DNA of 64,000 bases from Gangjinia marincola (GTDB taxonomy: Bacteria; Bacteroidota; Bacteroidia; Flavobacteriales; Flavobacteriaceae): NCBI RefSeq assembly GCF_039523415.1, contig NZ_BAAAFG010000002.1:124001-188000 (forward strand), given 5' to 3'. Under the pieces are notes generated by a model. The model was not told the origin of the DNA, made no database searches, and saw only the letters and a program-made list of their open reading frames with translations. How positions within the stretch are numbered: the stretch's first letter is position 1; each line of letters begins with the position of its first letter. Positions 8,977-17,067 of this stretch are shown here, in pieces. The position numbers and the translations under genes were made by a program.

Positions 8977-9023
8977 ATTATTACTATTTTTTTACTTTTA
9001 AACCTACTAACAACCACAGTATC

Positions 9024-9515
9024 ATGAACAAATTTAGCATCGAAATTAAATGGGGAATCATTTTTATCGTTTCTCTTTTACTATGGATGGTAGGAGAACG
9101 TGCCGTTGGATTACATGATGAATATATCGCTAAACACGCCATTTATACTAATCTATTCTTCTTTGTGGCTGTGGCCGTTTATGTTTTGGCGCTAAGAGAC
9201 AAACGCAAAAACTACTATGACGGCACAATGACCTGGCAGCAGGGCTTCGTTTCGGGATTAATCATTACTGTAGTTGTAGCCTTATTATCAGCTCCCGCCC
9301 AGTATGTCATTAGTGAGTTCATCACGCCAGATTATTTTAAAAATATTACCGCTTATGCCGTAGAGAATAAGGTAATGACACAAGCCGATGCCGAATCCTA
9401 TTTTAGCCTGGAGAATTATATAGTTCAATCAGTAGTTTCAGCATTGGCGGCGGGACTATTGACCTCTGCCATAGTTGCTTTGATTATGCGAAAGCGAGAA
9501 TCTTCAATTACCTAG
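9024..9515 (+). CDS. DUF4199 domain membrane protein
   Basis: 163 residues with four predicted membrane helices (about 8-27, 37-56, 73-94, 136-157) and the short helix-breaking spacing typical of DUF4199, including KRKNYYDGTMTWQQGFVSG between helices 2 and 3. This family is widespread and almost restricted to Bacteroidetes; its role is unknown. The gene stands between the secA terminator and a convergent neighbour, with which its 3' end overlaps by eight bases (9508-9515). Start chosen at the ATG at 9024, directly before an amphipathic lead-in to helix 1. Confidence 0.85.
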   Translation: MNKFSIEIKWGIIFIVSLLLWMVGERAVGLHDEYIAKHAIYTNLFFFVAVAVYVLALRDKRKNYYDGTMTWQQGFVSGLIITVVVALLSAPAQYVISEFITPDYFKNITAYAVENKVMTQADAESYFSLENYIVQSVVSALAAGLLTSAIVALIMRKRESSIT

Positions 9516-10236
9516 CATCCTCGTCTAAAGCTTTGAGCTGTTCTTGCACGCTCAATGATTTTGTATCATGTTCTGATATCATATAAAAATAGATTAAGAA
9601 CACTGCCAAGTAATGAAATATTCGATCAAATAAGTTGAGTGTAAAACTATTATAGTAATACGTCACTATGGCACTGATCACATCAGACATGATAAATCCC
9701 AGTGCTATAAGAAAATACAATATTGACTTGAGATCGTTATACTGATAAATATATCTCCCTGCGACGACGATCAATGTAAGTGCGGCTAAAGCATTTAGGT
9801 AAACAAAATATTCAGTGAATAAAGAAGTTTGATCATCGTCCTGAATGATCACGACCAGCTTATATAAATAGACTGCCGATATTAAGAATACCAATATCAA
9901 GTAAACTGTTGTAAATCCTTGATAAATTGAAGTCTTTAATCTAGATAACCCAAGATAGGCCAAAATGGAGTAAGAAAAGAAATAGGCTACAACACCCACC
10001 TCTGTGAAATAGGCAATGTTGTAAAGACTAAAACACAGTTCACCTATATAGATAAAGATAAACAGCAACAAGAAATGAATGGTAAAATTATAGTGCTTAG
10101 GCGTGTAAAAATAAATGAAAATCAACGGAGTGATCCAGGGTTTAAAGAAAAGATAGTTCTCTGACGGAATTAAAATTCCACAGCTAAAATATCCTACGAA
10201 GGAGATAATTAGAAGTGCTAAAACAACTTTCTTCAA
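9508..10236 (-). CDS. Seven- to eight-helix membrane protein, possibly YhhN family
   Basis: 242 residues, almost entirely hydrophobic helices with short polar loops. The segment FLIALGFIMSDVISAI near 175-190 and an early FKPWITPLIFIYFYTPKH resemble the conserved Ser-Asp and Lys-Pro positions of YhhN/TMEM86 proteins, some of which hydrolyse lysoplasmalogens. The match is by motif and topology only, so the family assignment is tentative and another flavobacterial multi-span family is possible. The C-terminal 25 residues are polar and probably cytoplasmic. The gene lies 35 bases downstream of the M23 peptidase gene in the same direction and may be co-transcribed. Confidence 0.5.
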   Translation of the reverse strand: MKKVVLALLIISFVGYFSCGILIPSENYLFFKPWITPLIFIYFYTPKHYNFTIHFLLLFIFIYIGELCFSLYNIAYFTEVGVVAYFFSYSILAYLGLSRLKTSIYQGFTTVYLILVFLISAVYLYKLVVIIQDDDQTSLFTEYFVYLNALAALTLIVVAGRYIYQYNDLKSILYFLIALGFIMSDVISAIVTYYYNSFTLNLFDRIFHYLAVFLIYFYMISEHDTKSLSVQEQLKALDEDAR

Positions 10237-10271
10237 GCTTGGTTCATCATTAGTTGGGATTACAAAGTAAA

Positions 10272-10955
10272 CTAATAAATTTTTAAAAGTGTATTTGGAT
10301 CAGGACAATTTGAAGAATAGAACTTTAATTCAGCTTTTGTACATACACCGGGATAATCTCCTGCGTGATTGTGCATATCTTTGATGAGTTGAAAGTGAAG
10401 ATGTGGCGCATAATTACCATTGACTGTTGCATCACCAAGTTCACCCAGTTTCTCTCCTTTGACAACTTTTACACCCACGTTTAATCTGTCTAAAGACTCC
10501 AGACTTAAATGCCCATATAGGGTATAGAAAGTTTGTTCATTTTCTTGGTGCTCAACAATAATTGTAGGCCCGTAGTCTCCAAAATTTTTATTATTTCTAA
10601 CACTATGAATCTTCCCGTCAAGCGGAAGTAAAACTGACGTATTAGCTGCACACCACACATCCATTCCAAGATGAATATTTCTTCTTTGAACTGAAGATCC
10701 CGAAGAAAAGTGTTCACTACGGTCGTAAATAGATCTTTTCTCAAGGTAACCGCCATAGGCCACTTTTTTTTGATTTTGGCGAAGGAAATTTTCTAAAAAA
10801 AGCTCAATGTCTTCTGCTGAAGAGAGATTAACCTGGTTCAACAAAGCATTTGAGGGAGAAAGGTCGACATGAATATAATCTTCCGGGTTGAATGAAGAAT
10901 CAATCACCGGGGTAAATGAAGAGGTAAGTGAGTGTAAAAAAGCATCAAAGTTCAT
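10272..10955 (-). CDS. M23 family metallopeptidase (LytM fold), no signal peptide
   Basis: 227 residues. The M23 zinc motif is intact: HLGMD (His95, Asp99) and PHLHFQL (His185, His187), with His149 in YGHLS as the additional catalytic His. These enzymes cut peptidoglycan cross-links. Unusually for a wall hydrolase, no signal peptide or membrane helix is visible; residues 1-90 are a polar N-terminal domain specific to this subgroup (SFNPEDYIHVDLS region). Bacteroidetes homologues of this short type are known beside, or fused to, aminotransferase/kinase domains, so a non-wall substrate is possible. Predicted active enzyme; location uncertain. Confidence 0.85.
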   Translation of the reverse strand: MNFDAFLHSLTSSFTPVIDSSFNPEDYIHVDLSPSNALLNQVNLSSAEDIELFLENFLRQNQKKVAYGGYLEKRSIYDRSEHFSSGSSVQRRNIHLGMDVWCAANTSVLLPLDGKIHSVRNNKNFGDYGPTIIVEHQENEQTFYTLYGHLSLESLDRLNVGVKVVKGEKLGELGDATVNGNYAPHLHFQLIKDMHNHAGDYPGVCTKAELKFYSSNCPDPNTLLKIY

Positions 10956-10997
10956 GATGCTAAAGTAAGAAGTGATAAAATGCTTTCCTAGGAGTAA

Positions 10998-11011
10998 GCT
11001 TCCGCGAAAGC
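10998..11011. repeat. GCTTCCGCGAAAGC near-palindrome
   Basis: A 14-base imperfect palindrome in the spacer between the M23 gene and the DUF4097-like gene. A related sequence with a perfect TTCCGCGGAA core sits inside metX (49769-49778). From memory, GCTTTCGCGRAAGC-like motifs are dispersed in some marine flavobacterial genomes; only these two are seen here. Confidence 0.45.
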
Positions 11012-11020
11012 AAAATTTTA

Positions 11021-12646
11021 CTATTCTACCACCACATCACTAAATTTAGCATTAATGGTAATTAGGTTGTCCGAACTTCGGGATTTATAAAACCCATTTA
11101 ACACCTCACTATCATAACTTTGTAACTGTTTTACATTGATGGTTTTAGGGTATTTTATCTTGCTGTGATTACCAATATAACTAAACGTAAAGGCAACTTG
11201 AGGCAGGGATAATAGCATATCGCTGTTCTCCAGATTTAACTCTAGCGCTTTAAATTGCTTCCCTACATTTGGTATTTGTAATCTACCAAAACTACCAAAC
11301 ACCTGGCCACGTTCATTTAATTGCTTGATCAGTACATTACTGGCATTAGAGTTGAGTTTAATCACATCTGCTGATTCAATTTCGCAGTTTTTTACATGTT
11401 TAGTAGTGAGTACGCCATTTTTCCAAGTAGTTATCTTAATTGGCGCATACGCCACTTTGACGGAAGTATTCCTCCCGTCAATGGCGTTGGCTAATAAGCT
11501 TGTGTGTGATAACACTGCTTTTAAATCTGTGGTAAGATCTGCTAATTTGACATTTCCATAGCGCACATTGAGATCAAGTGTAGCGCCTTTTGGCATTTTT
11601 ACGATTATAGTTCGCTTAATATCTTTAGCATTTTCTTTTTTTGGATTTACAAAAAATACTCCACCAGATTGATTGGAGCTATTAGGAAATTGACGCTCTA
11701 CATCCTTCTCAAAATCTGCTGCCCAGACCTCCATTCGTTTACCAAAATCCTCTCCCCAGACTTCCATATCTTTACCAAAGCTTTCTCCCCAAGCCTCCAT
11801 GCTTTTTCCAAATCTAGCTCCAAAATTTTCGCCCCAAACTTCCATACGTTTTCCAAAACGTTCGCCCCAGGCTTCAACACTTTCTAACCATTCATCCATT
11901 TCTTTTTTAGAAACATTGGTGTCGTGTTTATCGTTCATCTTTTTTAACCAGCCTTTTGGATCTTCTTCATAATCACTGGTGTTAATATTGACATTATTGC
12001 CAAATGGACTTGCGGGAATCCCTAGAAAACGTTCGCGAACATCGTCGCTTTGCGCATGTTGTTTTTCCCATTTTTCCATGGCTTTTTCATAATCCTTACC
12101 AAAGCTTTTTTCTACTTTTTCATTGTATTCCTTTAGATAGGATTTACCTCTTTTTTTGTATTCATCGTAATCAAACTTCACTTTATTCATCTCACGATAA
12201 TACTCTGGCGGTAATGGAGCTCCTGTTAGGCTTTCCATTAAAGGAGTAAGTACATTATTAATTGTAGGTTCTATAATTTGAAGTGATCCTGCAATAATAT
12301 CCTCTAATCCACTGGTAGAAGTATCAAATGATATAGGATAGGAAGGGTTTCGCTTAGTAGATCGTATGTTGATTTTTGAACTGTTTCCTGTAACATTTAC
12401 GTCCCAAGAATCCAACAACTCTTTTGCATCTCCATCTTCACTTTCAATATAAGCTTCTACTTCTACTTTATCCTTGTCCCATGTTTCAAAAACAATATTG
12501 GCGTAGCGCGTATCTACAGATACGGTAACCTCATCTTTTACTAAAAAGGTTTCTTTTAATTTTTCAGCTTTTTTTTGTGCTGTAATAGACGATACACTTG
12601 CTACTGCGCATAGTAGTGCAGCAGCGATTTTATGCAATTGTTTCAT
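11021..12646 (-). CDS. Secreted DUF4097-like protein with 11-residue repeats
   Basis: 541 residues. Signal peptide 1-23 (cleavage after ITAQ). Residues 30-100 and 345-541 are beta-rich and look like the two halves of a DUF4097/GIN-type beta-helix (DTRYANIVFETWDKDKVEV; later MPKGATLDLNVRYGNVKLADL). Between them, residues about 150-320 form a charged helical insertion. Its end contains hendecads of pattern E-A/V-W-G-E-x-F-G-K-x-M with Trp at 260, 271, 286, 297 and 308. It is the third gene of a sigma/anti-sigma operon, overlapping the anti-sigma gene by 17 bases, so it is probably an envelope sensor or effector of that system. The division into domains is my reading; the insertion is not recognised as a known family. 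Confidence 0.8.
   Translation of the reverse strand: MKQLHKIAAALLCAVASVSSITAQKKAEKLKETFLVKDEVTVSVDTRYANIVFETWDKDKVEVEAYIESEDGDAKELLDSWDVNVTGNSSKINIRSTKRNPSYPISFDTSTSGLEDIIAGSLQIIEPTINNVLTPLMESLTGAPLPPEYYREMNKVKFDYDEYKKRGKSYLKEYNEKVEKSFGKDYEKAMEKWEKQHAQSDDVRERFLGIPASPFGNNVNINTSDYEEDPKGWLKKMNDKHDTNVSKKEMDEWLESVEAWGERFGKRMEVWGENFGARFGKSMEAWGESFGKDMEVWGEDFGKRMEVWAADFEKDVERQFPNSSNQSGGVFFVNPKKENAKDIKRTIIVKMPKGATLDLNVRYGNVKLADLTTDLKAVLSHTSLLANAIDGRNTSVKVAYAPIKITTWKNGVLTTKHVKNCEIESADVIKLNSNASNVLIKQLNERGQVFGSFGRLQIPNVGKQFKALELNLENSDMLLSLPQVAFTFSYIGNHSKIKYPKTINVKQLQSYDSEVLNGFYKSRSSDNLITINAKFSDVVVE
11715..11880. repeat. Degenerate 33-bp tandem repeats encoding hendecads
   Basis: Within the DUF4097-like gene, about five imperfect copies of a 33-bp unit (minus-strand reading gives GA-[AG]-GTY-TGG-GG-x-GA...) encode the W-G-E-x-F-G-K-x-M units. 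One copy is longer by 12 bp, giving a 15-residue spacing between Trp271 and Trp286. Confidence 0.75.
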
Positions 12647-13238
12647 TTTTTTGGCTTTTTAATTCGTTTAGTTTGCTTTTAAGTTTGAATAGCAACTCTA
12701 AGCGCAACTTTAGGTTTTCGATCATGGCCTCCACATTTTCCTCTGTGATGCCGTATTCTGCAACCTCGGTATTTAATCGTGTATATTCTTCATCCAACTC
12801 TGCTAGCTGAGCCATAAAAGAATCGATTAAAGCTTTATTGTCTTCGGTAATTTCTAAGCGGGTCAATTCTGCATTGATTGTACCCATATAAAAATCTTCT
12901 ATTTTCTTAAATTCTGGCGATACATCACTCAAGGCAATTTGAGTTTCTTCATTAATTCCTTTCTTTGCCTCTTTAGTTTCTTTGGTCACTACTTGTTCTA
13001 CCTGATTGGTTGACGATGGCGGGAACAAAAACACATAACCAACTGTTAAGGCGACTACCAGAACAGCGGCTATCTTCATCCAAAAGAAAGAAGCAGTGCC
13101 GTTTTTATCTTTATTGCCTTGGGGTAATGCTAATTCTAGTCGTTCTTCAAAACGTGCCTGATGACCTTTTTGTAATTGTGGTATTGAAGACGTATCCTCT
13201 CCCAACTTGCTAATTTTATCTTTAAGATCCTGTCCCAT
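12630..13238 (-). CDS. Single-span membrane protein, putative anti-sigma factor
   Basis: 202 residues: cytoplasmic N-terminus 1-50, one membrane helix at about 51-72 (FFWMKIAAVLVVALTVGYVFLF split as FFWMKIAAVLVV and ALTVGYVFLF), then a periplasmic region that is strongly alpha-helical and charged (about 100-202, probable coiled coil). The order ECF sigma, single-span protein, secreted protein, with overlaps at both ends (17 bases each), is the classic arrangement of a membrane anti-sigma factor and its target. The N-terminal FEERLELALP motif is typical of Bacteroidetes proteins of this kind. No zinc HxxxCxxC anti-sigma motif is present. Function inferred from context and topology. Confidence 0.75.
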   Translation of the reverse strand: MGQDLKDKISKLGEDTSSIPQLQKGHQARFEERLELALPQGNKDKNGTASFFWMKIAAVLVVALTVGYVFLFPPSSTNQVEQVVTKETKEAKKGINEETQIALSDVSPEFKKIEDFYMGTINAELTRLEITEDNKALIDSFMAQLAELDEEYTRLNTEVAEYGITEENVEAMIENLKLRLELLFKLKSKLNELKSQKNETIA

Positions 13239-13767
13239 ATCTTACTTCTTGTAATGCATTTATTAATTTTTTCTTTCCGCGATGCACCAATGTTCTTGAG
13301 GTAACTTGTGTGATTCCCAGAATTTCTGAAATCTCTTCGTGATCATATCCTTCTACCAAAAAAAGCATAATGGCACAACGGTATTTTTCTGGCAGAGCTT
13401 CAATTTCAGCCTTAATGTGATCCATTTCAATACCTTCTGAAACTTCCCATCCCTGATCCTCTTCGGCCACAGCCATAACTCCTTCATCAATAGAAACTAA
13501 CGTCGCTTTTTTTGCTTTTAGCTTATCAATGCTTTTATTGATAACGATACGCTTTAACCAAGCTCCAAAAGTTACATCGCCGGTAAACTGGTGCAGTTTT
13601 GAAAACGCACTGATAAAACCCTCCTGCATGGCATCTTCTGCCTCAAAAGAATCCTTTAAGAATCTGTAGGCGACATAATACATGCCTTCGCTATACTTGT
13701 TGTATAACGTAAGTTGAGCTTTACGGTCGTTTTCACGACATCGATCGATGAGTCCCGTTTGTAACAA
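13222..13767 (-). CDS. ECF sigma factor, RNA polymerase sigma-70 family
   Basis: 181 residues. Sigma-2 region: RFLKDSFEAEDAMQEGFISAF at about 35-56 (key run DSFEAEDAMQEGFISAF) followed by TFGAWLKRIVINKSID; sigma-4: LPEKYRCAIMLFLVEGYDHEEISEILG with the helix-turn-helix TQVTSRTLVHRGKKKL at 150-168. It opens with LIDRCRENDRKAQLTLYNKY, as in many flavobacterial ECF factors. The start is a TTG at 13767; no ATG is suitably placed. It heads the operon with the anti-sigma and DUF4097-like genes. The stimulus is unknown but is likely an envelope signal. Confidence 0.93.
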   Translation of the reverse strand: MLQTGLIDRCRENDRKAQLTLYNKYSEGMYYVAYRFLKDSFEAEDAMQEGFISAFSKLHQFTGDVTFGAWLKRIVINKSIDKLKAKKATLVSIDEGVMAVAEEDQGWEVSEGIEMDHIKAEIEALPEKYRCAIMLFLVEGYDHEEISEILGITQVTSRTLVHRGKKKLINALQEVRYGTGS

Positions 13768-13876
13768 TTTTAGCTTGGTTAGTTGCTATTCAGTATAAAG
13801 ACGATGCCAACTTTATCATGTTGCAAATCACTTTAAAATTTTTAGTAATTTTATTTTTTTAGATCAAAACGAATAT

Positions 13877-14443
13877 ATGAACATACGGGGAATTAGAGTT
13901 ATCGTACTGATTACCGTCGTTACTATCTTGGTCATGGTAGGAATATTTCTCTTTATTAGCGGGTACAATGCAATTAGTCATTCTGAAACGACGGTGACCT
14001 GGAAAAACGGTGACACTCTGGTGAATACCGTTTTTTACAAACCTCACTTAGAAGAAGATCAAATCGTCTTTGGGGAGTACCTTCCTTATGGCAAAGTATG
14101 GAAAACCAGTGATAAAGAACCCGCTATTTTTAGCACCAATAAAAATTTAGTGGTTGATGGTTCTTATCTTAAAGCGGGGAATTACACTTTATGGAGTATT
14201 CCAATGAAAGACTCATGGAAAATCATGTTCAATACAAAAGAATATGACTTGACTGAGGACTTTATAGAAGAAAATGCCTATGACCCAGACTTTGATGCGC
14301 TGGTAATCCAGCGCCCAGTGACTAAAAACTATGCCCCTCTTGAAGAACTTACCATGTATTTTACATCTGCTTTTGATCAGCATATATTGATTATTGCCTG
14401 GCAAGAAACAGCTGTGCATATTCCATTCACATTTGCCGAGTAA
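13877..14443 (+). CDS. DUF2911 domain membrane-anchored protein
   Basis: 188 residues with an N-terminal signal-anchor helix (about 7-29). The rest matches DUF2911: VWKTSDKEPAIFSTNKNLVV, then AGNYTLWSIPMKDSWKIMFN and a closing ELTMYFTSAFDQHILIIAW (each an anchor of the beta-sandwich). Members are mostly Bacteroidetes envelope proteins of unknown function. The gene is monocistronic: divergent from the sigma gene and convergent with ohr. Confidence 0.85.
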   Translation: MNIRGIRVIVLITVVTILVMVGIFLFISGYNAISHSETTVTWKNGDTLVNTVFYKPHLEEDQIVFGEYLPYGKVWKTSDKEPAIFSTNKNLVVDGSYLKAGNYTLWSIPMKDSWKIMFNTKEYDLTEDFIEENAYDPDFDALVIQRPVTKNYAPLEELTMYFTSAFDQHILIIAWQETAVHIPFTFAE

Positions 14444-14476
14444 GACTGATATACAGAGCAAAGATCTTATGACATA

Positions 14477-14522
14477 AAAAACTCTTTTAAAAGTCATTTG
14501 TTTCAACAACTTCTAAAAGAGC
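14477..14522 (-). terminator. Intrinsic terminator of the ohr gene
   Basis: Arms CTCTTTTA (14483-14490) and TAAAAGAG (14515-14522), extended inward by AAGT/ACTT, with six T residues on the minus strand (plus-strand A run 14477-14482). It lies 26 bases past the ohr stop. Confidence 0.7.
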
Positions 14523-14547
14523 ATCTCTTCACTACATTAAGTATAAT

Positions 14548-14973
14548 CTATTCGTCCAGTAATAGATTGAGTGTAACGTCAATATTATCTCTGGTTGCTC
14601 TTGAATACGGGCATACCTCATGCGCCTCATTGATTAGTTTTTCGCCGGTTTCTAAATCAATCCCGGGAATATAAGTGTCTAATGTAACTTCAAGCAAAAA
14701 GTTATCATCGTCATCTTTACCTATCCCAACCTCGGCTGTGACTGTATAGTCCCCCAGATCAACGTCGTGATTTTTTGCAACTGCTGCAAGCGCACTGCCA
14801 TAGCAAGCAGAATATCCTGCCGCAAAAAGTTGTTCTGGATTCGTTCCATCACCGCCTGGTCCTCCTAATCCTTTAGGGACCGTTAAATTCATATCAATGG
14901 TATGATCGTCTGACTGGACGTGTCCTCCACGTCCACCAGTGGTTGTTGCCTTTGCGGTGTACATCGTTTTCAT
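14548..14973 (-). CDS. ohr: Organic hydroperoxide resistance protein, Ohr/OsmC family
   Basis: 141 residues from the ATG at 14973 (MKTMYTAKATTTGGRGG), the usual Ohr opening; an in-frame ATG nine codons upstream adds a non-conserved tail. Both redox cysteines are present, Cys57 in AAGYSACYGSAL and Cys121 in HEVCPYSRAT, with Arg15 and Glu48 in the expected places. Ohr reduces organic hydroperoxides, including fatty-acid and peptidoglycan-derived ones, using lipoylated proteins as reductant. In many bacteria it is controlled by OhrR, which is not adjacent here. Followed by its own terminator. Confidence 0.93.
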   Translation of the reverse strand: MKTMYTAKATTTGGRGGHVQSDDHTIDMNLTVPKGLGGPGGDGTNPEQLFAAGYSACYGSALAAVAKNHDVDLGDYTVTAEVGIGKDDDDNFLLEVTLDTYIPGIDLETGEKLINEAHEVCPYSRATRDNIDVTLNLLLDE

Positions 14974-15156
14974 AAGAAATAATTTATGTTGATTAATCAA
15001 CTAGTTATATAAACATGAAAATACATGCTTTATGCGGGCTAGGCTTTTAATTATTTGTTAAGTTTAGGTGGAAACCTCGGCGTAAGGATGAGATTTTTTT
15101 CTATTGCTTTAAATTAAGAGAATATGACGTAATTTAGTCTTTAAATCAAGGTACAC

Positions 15157-16239
15157 TTGAAAAAACAGCAATCTACATCAGCATTATCAAATGCCGCAGG
15201 CACTCCACCCCAAGACAACGTAAGTGCGACTTCATCGCAACGCATTAGGCAATTGCGAAAAAAAACACCCGAAGCTCAACAACTCGCTGAGCAAATCATT
15301 GCGGGAAACAAAACAGCTTTAAGTCGCGGAATCACTTTTATTGAAAGTCAGCAGGCTAAGCATCAGTATATTGCCGCACAACTCATCGAGTATTGCCTTC
15401 CAAAAGCAAATAAATCTATTAGAATAGGCATAACCGGTGTTCCCGGAGTAGGAAAAAGTACTTTTATTGAAGCCTTTGGAAACCTTTTAATTACGCAAGA
15501 CAAAAAAGTTGCTGTACTAGCGGTTGACCCTACCAGCTCTGTGACTAAGGGCAGTATCCTTGGGGATAAGACTCGCATGGAGACATTGGTTAAAGAGCAA
15601 GATGCATTTATTCGTCCGTCAGCATCAGGAGAGACCTTAGGTGGCGTTGCCCGTAAAACACGTGAAAGTATTATTTTGTGCGAAGCAGCAGGCTTTGACC
15701 ACATTCTCATTGAAACCGTTGGCGTGGGTCAAAGCGAAACTGCTGTGCATAGCATGACCGATTTTTTTCTGCTCTTGAAACTTGCCGGTGCGGGCGATGA
15801 ATTACAAGGCATCAAGCGGGGTATTATTGAAATGGCCGATGCCATCATTATTAATAAAGCAGATGGCGACAATCAAAAAAAAGCCGCCCAAGCAAAGTCT
15901 GAATTTCAACGTGCCCTTCACCTCTACCCTACCAAAAATACCGGCTGGACTCCTCAAGTAGCCTTATGCAGTGCGCTAGAGAATACCGGTATTGATAACG
16001 TCTATGAACTTATTCTCTCTTATCTTGATCTTACCAAAGAGAACGGTTATTTTGAACAAAAACGCAGGGATCAAAATAAGTTTTGGCTGTTACAGACCAT
16101 TGAAGAACACCTAAAACGTAATTTTTACCAACATCCTGACATCAAAAAAGAATTACCGCTTCAGCTGCAACTGATTGAAGAAGGAAAGACCACTCCTTTC
16201 GTGGCTGCTACGTTTCTGCTAAAATTAAAAGATAATTGA
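15157..16239 (+). CDS. meaB: Methylmalonyl-CoA mutase-associated GTPase MeaB
   Basis: 360 residues, G3E-type GTPase. P-loop GVPGVGKST at 94-102, Mg/switch motif AVDPTSS near 129, the long conserved TRMETLVKEQDAFIRPSASG region, Walker-B-like ETVGVGQSE, and base-specificity motif NKADGDN. MeaB loads and protects the adenosylcobalamin-dependent methylmalonyl-CoA mutase. The annotated start is TTG at 15157; the first 35 residues are poorly conserved and no in-frame ATG lies between them and the conserved core, so the exact start is uncertain. It pairs functionally with the adenosyltransferase at 4500-5072. Confidence 0.93.
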   Translation: MKKQQSTSALSNAAGTPPQDNVSATSSQRIRQLRKKTPEAQQLAEQIIAGNKTALSRGITFIESQQAKHQYIAAQLIEYCLPKANKSIRIGITGVPGVGKSTFIEAFGNLLITQDKKVAVLAVDPTSSVTKGSILGDKTRMETLVKEQDAFIRPSASGETLGGVARKTRESIILCEAAGFDHILIETVGVGQSETAVHSMTDFFLLLKLAGAGDELQGIKRGIIEMADAIIINKADGDNQKKAAQAKSEFQRALHLYPTKNTGWTPQVALCSALENTGIDNVYELILSYLDLTKENGYFEQKRRDQNKFWLLQTIEEHLKRNFYQHPDIKKELPLQLQLIEEGKTTPFVAATFLLKLKDN

Positions 16240-16241
16240 TC

Positions 16242-16823
16242 CTAAAATTTATACTTCAACTTTTCAGAAAGAAATCCCCGGATCAAGCGATAGATAAGAA
16301 ACCCAATCACTCCCCCAATCAAAAACCCTGAAATTACGTCTAGGGGATAATGTACACCCACATATATTCGGCTATAGCCAACGGTGATCGCCCATAACAT
16401 CATTAAGGGTAAGACAGCTTTTGCGGTTGGTTTAAGTAGAAGTCCGCTGAGAATGGCTAAAGCCATGTTACTAGCAGCGTGGGCGGAGAAATAGCCAAAA
16501 CGTCCGCAGCGTTCTGCTATAAAACGGGTAAACTCTTCCACACCATCTGCGCGGCAAGGTCTGGGCCGCTCAAAACTGTGTTTAAAGAGATTGGCCAGTT
16601 GATCTGTACAAGTAATCATTACGGCAACGCCAACGACAATTGTGAATAATCCCTTAGCACCAAATGTTCTATAGAGTAGAAAAAGTAAGATTACATAAAT
16701 GCTTATCGCAGGAACGCCAAACTTATGCGTAATCATCAACCATAACCAATCCCAGTGTTCATTTCCTAAATTGTTGAGATAGAGAAACAACTCCTGATCG
16801 TATTCGATGAGACGTTCTAACAT
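16242..16823 (-). CDS. PAP2 family membrane phosphatase
   Basis: 193 residues with about five membrane helices. The three-part acid phosphatase signature is complete: KHSFERPRP (Lys81, Arg86, Pro87), SAHAA (113-117, catalytic His115), and SRIYVGVHYPLD (Arg152, His158, Asp162). Such integral enzymes dephosphorylate lipid phosphates, for example undecaprenyl pyrophosphate or lipid A phosphates, on the periplasmic face. The closest functional guess is undecaprenyl-diphosphatase-like. Third gene in a minus-strand run after MATE and a small hypothetical gene (gap of 3 bases), so it is probably co-transcribed with them. Confidence 0.9.
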   Translation of the reverse strand: MLERLIEYDQELFLYLNNLGNEHWDWLWLMITHKFGVPAISIYVILLFLLYRTFGAKGLFTIVVGVAVMITCTDQLANLFKHSFERPRPCRADGVEEFTRFIAERCGRFGYFSAHAASNMALAILSGLLLKPTAKAVLPLMMLWAITVGYSRIYVGVHYPLDVISGFLIGGVIGFLIYRLIRGFLSEKLKYKF

Positions 16824-16826
16824 GAC

Positions 16827-17054
16827 TTACTCCTGATATCGGGCTACTTCCCTGTCATAAAAAACTGAAGCTTCATCAATAAGTTTTGCAGATTCTTCCG
16901 TTAATTCTTCTTCATCACTGGGATCAAAATCTTCTAGCCATTCTACTTCATCATTTTGCAGGTTGATGATAAATCGAGGATATTCAGTATGAATCACAAA
17001 AATAGCTTCGGGGAAATCGGTGTTGTCTCCTAAAATAAAACGGGGTAAGGTCAT
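16827..17054 (-). CDS. Small acidic conserved hypothetical protein (75 aa)
   Basis: 75 residues, no signal or membrane segment. A beta-rich N-terminal half (LPRFILGDNTDFPEAIFVIHTEYPRFIINL, in parts LPRFILGDNTDFPEAIFVIH and TEYPRFIINL) is followed by an acidic helix (DPSDEEELTEESAKLIDEA). It sits between MATE (13-base gap) and PAP2 (3-base gap) on the same strand, which supports a real gene. I recall similar short proteins only from flavobacteria; no function is known. Confidence 0.7.
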   Translation of the reverse strand: MTLPRFILGDNTDFPEAIFVIHTEYPRFIINLQNDEVEWLEDFDPSDEEELTEESAKLIDEASVFYDREVARYQE

Positions 17055-17067
17055 GAGCTTATCTACA

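Noticed and set aside
11325..12249. Several plus-strand and minus-strand open frames inside the DUF4097-like gene
   Set aside because: Their length and periodic look come from the 33-bp repeats and biased codons of the real minus-strand gene.
14974..15156. Possible cobalamin or other riboswitch before meaB
   Set aside because: No B12-box or other known aptamer core was found; only AT-rich sequence with a few short inverted repeats.
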